DNA of 64,000 nt from Pseudomonadales bacterium. Its GTDB lineage: Bacteria > Pseudomonadota > Gammaproteobacteria > Pseudomonadales > Ketobacteraceae. This document shows, in pieces, positions 59,242-64,000 of this stretch. Below the pieces are notes generated by a model. The model made no database searches. It was not told the origin of the DNA and worked only from the letters and a program-made list of their open reading frames with translations. The stretch spans positions 76,398-140,397 of the forward strand of contig PAPM01000002.1 in NCBI GenBank assembly GCA_002708905.1, in the 5' to 3' direction. The first letter of the stretch is position 1, and every line of letters begins with the position of its first letter. A program made the position numbers and the translations under genes.

Positions 59242-61581
59242 TCACAGCGCATCAAAACTCGCGTTCAACCCAAAATGATGCCTCGGCTTACCCACCGTCT
59301 TCACGCTCCCCGGCATCACCGCTAAACTGCTGTCCCCATAACTCAACACCAGACTATCCGGCAGCTGCACCACACTCAGCCCGCGATTGATCTGATCCAC
59401 AATCAAACCGGCAATGGCGCGGCCAAAGAACAGCTTGGGTGGGAACTGCAGACGGTAGTCGAACCACTGGCCCGTGTTCAGGCTGATGTCGAGCTGCGGG
59501 TTGATCAGGGCCAATTGCAGGCCGCTTTCGCCGTCGGTGGAAAGCTGCACCGGAACTTCCATATTGAAGCTGGTGCGGCTGGACAACTCCCAGTCACCCG
59601 CCTCGTTGCGCACTTCATAATGGATCTCGAAATAATCGACGGTGAGGAAGGCAATAGACTGAGCCTCTCCACTACGATCACCGCCTCTAAAGGAAAGTTC
59701 AGGCACGCTCTTCGGTGCCAGCACGATGCGGGTGTTGGCATTGTCCATGGTCGTAATAAAGTAGCCGCCGGTTGCCGACAGCTCATCCAGAATCGGCACG
59801 GTGGGCGAGAGGATACCCGCCTCATACACCGCCAGCAGCGCCTGGTTGATGATGTTGCTGTTCACCACCAGCCCCAGGTTGGCGGTGTTATCCGCTGCAG
59901 GCACTGTGGTGGGAGTAAAGCGGAAGCCCAGCATGTTGGGGGCCAGTCCGGGGGCGGGGCCCAGTTGCTCAGGAATGCCCAGCAGATCCGGGAACAGATG
60001 ATCGTCCAGCTGCAACACCTCGGGGAAGCCCAGGTTCACACCCAACTCGATGTCGCCCGGCTCCAGCTCAGTGGTCTCGGTGCCGATGCGCCCCATCAGG
60101 GAAATCGTCATGCGGTTACTGTCCACCACATCCAGATCCTGCACACCCACCAACGCCGTGAGCAGGGCGCCATTGTTCACCGTGGCACCCAGGCGCACCT
60201 GCAGCTCATTGATCAACGGATCGATGATCAGGTTGGCAATCAGCGGCACCAGCTTGCCCAGCAACAGATCCACAATCAGATCGCGGGCGCCTTCGATGCC
60301 GCTCTCGATCAGATCGGCCACCATGCCCGCCAGGCCAAAGCCAAAGTTACGAATCGCAGCAGGCAGATTGAAATTGAGATTGAAATCGCTGTCGGCGCTG
60401 CCCAGGCCGATGGCATTGATGGACTGCACGCTGACATTCACATCGCCGTTTTCCGCCTCTAAGCCGAAATCCGCCGCCAGGCGCAGACGATTCACATTGA
60501 TGCCTGCGTTAAAGCCCACCGTCAAACCGGAGGTGTTAATGCCCAGCAAATCCATCAATTCGTTTTCTTCAGAGTTAAAACTCAACAGACGGCTGTTGAT
60601 GCGCACACCCAGATCAGTATTGCGCAGCTCCGCGTCCAAACCAATACCGTCCCAACCGGAACCGGACTTCAGATCCAGCTCGCTGATCTCCAGCTCTTCG
60701 AATTCCAGATCGGTCAACGTGGCGCTGACGGAAATCAGATCCACATTCAAGGGGCCGATGGCCACCTCCGGCGTACATTCCTCACGACAACCGAAAACCG
60801 GCACGCACACCCGGAAGCACTGCTCGGGCACAATCACCACCTTGCCCAAGCCGATGGACACCGACTCACTGAACAAGGTATTGGCGTTGGCGCTGCCCAG
60901 CAACGCCGCCAGATTCTGTTCCTCGACCAACTCCTGGGCGAAGGGCACCAGTTCGTCGATGGTGGCCTGATCCACATCCAGCTTCACGATGTCATTCAGC
61001 ACCGTGGCGCGATCGGCGTAGTGCAGCGTGTCCACCTGGGCGTACACATCCTCGGTGTTGAACTGATAAAACTGACTGGGGCTGACCTGAACCTCGAACT
61101 CATTACGACTGCCCAGGGTGGCCGGTACGCCGTTCACCTCCAGGGCATAGACCCCGGACGGGTCCACCAACTTGCCATGAATGGTCACCCGATTCCCAAG
61201 CTCTGATTCGGTGGGCAGCGCCTCGGTTATCACCACCCGCGGCCCCTGGTTATCAAAGAAGAAAAAGCGCCTGGGCCCGAACTCCTGCGGGTTCACCGAC
61301 AGATTGTTCTGACCCTGAGTGAGATAAGGGGAGAGATCCAAACCACTGGCGATGGCCTGACCATCGGCGAACTCGAACAGATGCTGCACCGGCACGCCGT
61401 TCAGGGTAATGCGCTCCGGCAGCTCAGCGCAGCGGATTAAAAAACGTTCTGGTAATTGATCGATAAAGCGCGCGTTCTTATACGGTAATACGATCTCGTA
61501 TTCCTGGGTTTTACAGCCTGAAGTGAATAAAAAAGATACAAGAAGAAGCCCCAACAAGAGCTGATTTATGTTTTTGTTCAT
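59242..61581 (-). CDS. large lipoprotein, possibly of BPI/TULIP-like fold
   Basis: ATG 61581 gives 779 residues with a lipobox ending TSGC (Cys23); the frame opens five codons earlier. An Ig-like segment follows (VVITEALPTESELGNRVTIHGKL), then a cluster of four Cys (CFRVCVPVFGCREEC, about 255-270) that may form disulfides. Long alternating beta segments with amphipathic helices come next (LIVDLLLGKLVPLIANLIIDPLIN), and a C-terminal half ends with VDQINRGLSVVQLPDSLVLSYG. The helix-plus-long-strand pattern recalls lipid-binding TULIP/BPI proteins; this is a fold guess only. Function unknown. Confidence 0.78.
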   Translation of the reverse strand: MNKNINQLLLGLLLVSFLFTSGCKTQEYEIVLPYKNARFIDQLPERFLIRCAELPERITLNGVPVQHLFEFADGQAIASGLDLSPYLTQGQNNLSVNPQEFGPRRFFFFDNQGPRVVITEALPTESELGNRVTIHGKLVDPSGVYALEVNGVPATLGSRNEFEVQVSPSQFYQFNTEDVYAQVDTLHYADRATVLNDIVKLDVDQATIDELVPFAQELVEEQNLAALLGSANANTLFSESVSIGLGKVVIVPEQCFRVCVPVFGCREECTPEVAIGPLNVDLISVSATLTDLEFEELEISELDLKSGSGWDGIGLDAELRNTDLGVRINSRLLSFNSEENELMDLLGINTSGLTVGFNAGINVNRLRLAADFGLEAENGDVNVSVQSINAIGLGSADSDFNLNFNLPAAIRNFGFGLAGMVADLIESGIEGARDLIVDLLLGKLVPLIANLIIDPLINELQVRLGATVNNGALLTALVGVQDLDVVDSNRMTISLMGRIGTETTELEPGDIELGVNLGFPEVLQLDDHLFPDLLGIPEQLGPAPGLAPNMLGFRFTPTTVPAADNTANLGLVVNSNIINQALLAVYEAGILSPTVPILDELSATGGYFITTMDNANTRIVLAPKSVPELSFRGGDRSGEAQSIAFLTVDYFEIHYEVRNEAGDWELSSRTSFNMEVPVQLSTDGESGLQLALINPQLDISLNTGQWFDYRLQFPPKLFFGRAIAGLIVDQINRGLSVVQLPDSLVLSYGDSSLAVMPGSVKTVGKPRHHFGLNASFDAL

Positions 61582-61619
61582 GCCCCACCATTCCATTAGC
61601 TAATACATTCAGTTTGAGT

Positions 61620-61715
61620 GTAGTAGCGTATTGCCCCGATAAAATTGTTGCGTAAGTTTTGATCTGTGTGCTGGCTAACCTGCGTTATGGATCATAACAT
61701 GGGCAAATTGGATTA
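61620..61715. repeat. dispersed ~95-bp repeat, copy 1
   Basis: Begins GTAGTAGCGTA and ends near GGATCATAACATGGGCA..TTGGATT. A similar sequence lies at 63463-63555. By eye about 70-75% of positions match over the whole length in the same orientation, with identical blocks GTAGTAGCGTA, CCCGATAAA and CATAACATG. It is 39 bp upstream of the minus-strand lipoprotein start. Confidence 0.6.
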
Positions 61716-61818
61716 GTTTGTAATGGGCTTGCCGATAATCCTGATGCGAACATAATCTCTTCACATGTTATTAGTAAAGTGAGTTAATTAGCATTCAAAT
61801 TAAATTGGGGGACTGGAA

Positions 61819-62460
61819 ATGAAAATTCGCATGGGGAAGATCTTTCTATTGGTGAGTGTGCTGGCAATGTCTAGTTTTTCCTACGGGCAAGTATGGAAAT
61901 ACACCTATTCAGGCGGGCCGTTATTGATTGACGAAAACACAGACTACGATGGTTTTCCAGATACGTTTCCGGGTTACAACGGGGACATATCAATTGATGA
62001 GAGCGCTTTGCCCGGAGGCACACTTGCTAATACAACCGTATCCTTTCTTGCCATAGCGGCCTATTTTGACGACGAGGAATACACCATCGATACGCCGTTC
62101 GGCATTCTGGATAATGCAAGCCAGGTCGATGGGCTGCTGGCGTTCACTATCCACGAATTTCCTGCCATCCAGGCATACTTCAATTTCACTACCGACGAAA
62201 ACCGTCAAATCGTCGCCTGGGAAAGTGACTTTCTTGCCGGACCACCGGACGGCGGCATCAGCAGCGAAAACGGAGATTACTATCGCATTGGGGGCGATGG
62301 GCCGGACGTATATTACTATTCTGAAAGCGCGGGCTCATGGAGCCGACCCCATGCCGTGCCGGAATTATCCGCTGGTGCTACGGAACTCGCACTTGGGTTG
62401 CTCGCCGGCTTGATGCTGCTGATGCGGGAGTTCAAAACTGGGCGTAGTCGACCAAGGTAA
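61819..62460 (+). CDS. secreted protein with PEP-CTERM-like C-terminal anchor
   Basis: A 213-residue protein with a signal peptide (about 1-23, ending SYGQV). An Asp-, Gly- and Tyr-rich beta domain follows. The C-terminus is VPELSAGATELALGLLAGLML, then basic residues (RPR): the V-P-E motif, one hydrophobic helix and Arg tail of PEP-CTERM-type sorting signals recognised by exosortases. No exosortase gene is in the window. Homology beyond the tail is not recognised. Confidence 0.72.
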   Translation: MKIRMGKIFLLVSVLAMSSFSYGQVWKYTYSGGPLLIDENTDYDGFPDTFPGYNGDISIDESALPGGTLANTTVSFLAIAAYFDDEEYTIDTPFGILDNASQVDGLLAFTIHEFPAIQAYFNFTTDENRQIVAWESDFLAGPPDGGISSENGDYYRIGGDGPDVYYYSESAGSWSRPHAVPELSAGATELALGLLAGLMLLMREFKTGRSRPR

Positions 62461-62482
62461 TACGCGCAGGTATTCAGCTTAT

Positions 62483-62729
62483 GAGCTTCCTGTTGGGGAA
62501 AGTTGGTTTCCTGTTGATCAGTGAGGGCTTCCCAGTGGAGAAATAGGTTTCCCGGTGATCAATCGGGGCTTCCCGGCGGGAAATTTGGCTTCCCGATGAT
62601 CAATGGGGGCTTCCCCCTGGAGAAATTGGTTTCCCGGTGATCAAAGTTGATCTCCCAGTGATCAGTTAGGGCTTCCCCCGGAAAAATTTGGCTTCCCAGT
62701 GGCAAAATTGATCTCCCAGTGATCAATAT
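62483..62729. repeat. tandem array of twelve 20-21-bp units with GATC sites
   Basis: Twelve consecutive subunits of 20 or 21 bp fill the gap between two convergent genes. The consensus is about KGGCTTCCCRGTGATCAAT, mostly alternating between a GGAGAAAT-type and a TGATCAA-type ending, so that pairs form ~41-bp higher-order units. Eight GATC sites occur, six within TGATCA. GGGAA/TTCCC segments of neighbouring units can pair as hairpins. There are no unique spacers, so it is not a CRISPR array. The last unit touches the stop codon of the DJ-1 gene. Confidence 0.85.
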
Positions 62730-63313
62730 CAGGCGTTTTTGGTCCAGGCAAAATCCATTTGCTTTGCCGTCGCCTCGGCCAGTTCAAGGCTGTGCAGTTT
62801 ACTGACCAAGTGCAGGCTCATATCAATGCCTGCCGAAATACCAGCGGATGTCACGATGTTTCCCTGATCGACCCAGCGCACCTGCTGTTTCACATCAAGC
62901 TGGGGGAACTGAGCTTTCAGATCAGGGATATCCTCCCAGTGGGTTGTCACTTGTTGGTTGGACAACACCTGAGCCTGAGCCAGTAAAAAGGCGCCGGTGC
63001 ACACCGAGGCGATCAGCGATACCTTGGATGCCTGAAGGGCAATCCAGTCGAGAACGTTCTGTTTACTCATCTGTTGGGTGTGAACGCCACCGGGAATGAT
63101 CAAAACATCCAGCTCGGGATGGTTGGATAAATCAAAATCCGGTAATACGCGGTAACCGGCCCTGGCGATGACGGGATCGAGGTTTTCGGCAATCAGGAAT
63201 GGGTTGAATGGTTGGTTGTTCTGGCAGACTCTGGATGCGGTGGAGAAGACTTCGAAGGGGCCGGAGAAATCCAGTACTTCTGCGTTGTTGTAGATGTAGA
63301 TTCCGACGTTCAT
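62729..63313 (-). CDS. DJ-1/PfpI family protein
   Basis: A 194-residue cytosolic protein. The nucleophile elbow is ASVCTGAFLLAQAQVLSN with the conserved Cys, and the following VTTHWEDIPDLKAQFP and IVTSAGISAGIDMSLHLV match the isocyanide hydratase/ThiJ-like subgroup. It lacks the AraC HTH of the GlxA regulators. The acidic residue that supports the Cys is probably in IPGGVHTQ or the N-terminal SGPFEVF segment. Substrate unknown. Its 3' end abuts the tandem array. Confidence 0.88.
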   Translation of the reverse strand: MNVGIYIYNNAEVLDFSGPFEVFSTASRVCQNNQPFNPFLIAENLDPVIARAGYRVLPDFDLSNHPELDVLIIPGGVHTQQMSKQNVLDWIALQASKVSLIASVCTGAFLLAQAQVLSNQQVTTHWEDIPDLKAQFPQLDVKQQVRWVDQGNIVTSAGISAGIDMSLHLVSKLHSLELAEATAKQMDFAWTKNA

Positions 63314-63406
63314 GTATCACCATTTCATGCCGGTGGTCTCCCGCGTGATGCAGGCCAGCCCGACTCAATCTTATCTTGGCATCATGCTGCTACTTAATCC
63401 ACAACT

Positions 63407-63434
63407 GGTCATGCAGGTGGCCTCCGGCATGACC
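63407..63434. promoter_or_regulatory. inverted repeat upstream of the DJ-1/PfpI gene
   Basis: GGTCATGC (63407-63414) and GCATGACC (63427-63434) are perfect 8-bp arms 12 nt apart, about 94 bp upstream of the DJ-1 start. It could be an operator or an RNA hairpin. The remainder of the 311-bp gap (63314-63624) contains only the dispersed repeat copy at 63463. Confidence 0.35.
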
Positions 63435-63462
63435 CCGCCTAGCCATCACATATGGAGTAAGA

Positions 63463-63555
63463 GTAGTAGCGTACAGTCCCGATAAATTTGTGTGTGATTT
63501 TTAGGCTGTGCGCTGGTTGATCAGCCGGCGGACCATAACATGAGCAGTTTAGATT
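63463..63555. repeat. dispersed ~95-bp repeat, copy 2
   Basis: Second copy of the element at 61620-61715, in the same orientation: GTAGTAGCGTA, then CCCGATAAA, GCTGTG.GCTGG and CCATAACATGAGCA. It is 149 bp upstream of the DJ-1 gene start. Its tail (CATAACATGAGCAGTTT) also loosely matches CATAATATAAGCAGTTT at 54264. Confidence 0.6.
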
Positions 63556-63624
63556 GGTTCTCTTCTAACATCGCGGAGCAGTATCTGACCAGCTAACCAC
63601 ATTAGAAAGCTCAACAAACGTCAA

Positions 63625-63912
63625 CTAATAAAAATGTTTTACCTCGCCATAAGGTCTGAGGGCACCAACCACATCACCCGGTCGTTCATCATCCGACGAA
63701 TATTTCGGTAGTTCAATTTTCGTAGAATAAGAGGCATACTTAAAATACTTCACTAAAATGCTATCGTTGATTCTTAACAGTATGCTAGAAAGCCGACTAT
63801 GGTCGACCGATGTATACACAAGATTTGGGGAGTAGGCTCGAAAGGTACTGGGAAGGACCAAATTGGCCAATAGAAAGTTTGTAGACACAGACATGCTATA
63901 AACCACATACAT
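63625..63912 (-). CDS. possible 95-residue protein of unknown function
   Basis: ATG 63912 opens 95 codons with no ribosome site and an in-frame stop shortly upstream. The composition (YSSDDERPGDVVGALRPYGEV at the C-terminus) is plausible for a real protein but no family is recognised. It may be the 3' remnant of a longer gene. The rest of the sequence to the window end (63913-64000) shows nothing I can support. Confidence 0.3.
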   Translation of the reverse strand: MYVVYSMSVSTNFLLANLVLPSTFRAYSPNLVYTSVDHSRLSSILLRINDSILVKYFKYASYSTKIELPKYSSDDERPGDVVGALRPYGEVKHFY

Positions 63913-64000
63913 AATTTCATTTTCACTTCGATGGGGATAAGTCGTGGAAAATAGATTGACCGTTAGTTTTTTATGTTCCTACATCATCATTGCAGCTTAT

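Noticed and set aside
59515-60970. Two plus-strand open frames of more than 300 codons
   Set aside because: They are antisense to the large lipoprotein gene. Their length reflects the biased codon use of that gene, and their composition (Gln/His-rich, or Ser/Arg-rich) is not protein-like.
62483-62729. CRISPR array
   Set aside because: The repeated units are contiguous and degenerate, with no unique spacers, and no cas genes are in the window.

Overview
The window reads as chromosome of a Gram-negative gammaproteobacterium, probably a marine or lipid/hydrocarbon-associated relative of the Alcanivorax/Ketobacter/Pseudomonas part of the class. This is an inference from gene content: lipoproteins with lipobox signals, OmpA and MltF-type envelope proteins, an RND exporter with a LolA-like partner and a DUF1302-type outer-membrane protein, a fatty acyl-AMP ligase, a PF10118 metal hydrolase, several AraC regulators and several c-di-GMP enzymes. 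I see no rRNA, tRNA, CRISPR array, transposase, integrase or prophage genes. Both ends cut through sequence: the AraC gene at the left end lacks its 3' end.

Layout. 0-9 kb: AraC regulator/peroxidase-like AhpD/cytochrome P460, then an alpha/beta hydrolase and AraC pair, an OmpA protein with three repeated beta domains, a lytic transglycosylase with two sensor domains, and a GlxA-type regulator. 9-20.7 kb: arfB, a ParA-like ATPase with a membrane partner, a Bax-inhibitor-like protein, a broken RDD gene, a large NMT1-CHASE-PAS-GGDEF-EAL receptor, and an overlapping phosphatase/kinase-like pair. 20.8-27 kb: a MarR-controlled module (PF10118 hydrolase, MarR, RND exporter fused to a LolA-like domain, DUF1302-type porin-like protein) with the same 19-bp palindromic site in front of the marR and exporter genes. 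27-33.6 kb: an AraC/NmrA divergent pair with a near-perfect 26-bp palindrome, then a divergent four-gene set (atypical histidine kinase, response regulator, coiled-coil polytopic membrane protein, VWA lipoprotein) that looks like an uncharacterised envelope signalling system.

33.6-39.5 kb: gap, a MarR regulator with two 15-bp operator-like repeats, and a complete CUT1 sugar ABC importer. 39.5-43.5 kb: two lipoproteins in visibly AT-richer DNA, one a large beta-helix protein with a calcium-binding-type aspartate-rich segment. 43.5-49.5 kb: a frameshifted hotdog-type gene, then a membrane-anchored HTH regulator whose periplasmic domain resembles domains in a secreted 705-residue protein encoded nearby, with a 22-bp palindrome in front of the regulator. 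49.5-58.6 kb: three diguanylate cyclases, a FAAL-ACP protein, an orphan PTS enzyme I-like protein, a transglutaminase-like protein and a NYN-domain protein. 58.6-64 kb: small proteins, a 779-residue lipoprotein, a protein with a PEP-CTERM-like tail, a 12-copy, about 20.5-bp tandem array rich in GATC, a DJ-1/PfpI protein and a pair of dispersed ~95-bp repeats.

The strongest candidates for something undescribed are the VWA/kinase cluster (28.9-33.6 kb), the regulator/secreted-protein set sharing a domain (44.8-49.5 kb), the kinase-phosphatase pair (17.9-19.2 kb) and the tandem array (62.5-62.7 kb). All function statements rest on reading motifs; no database search was possible.
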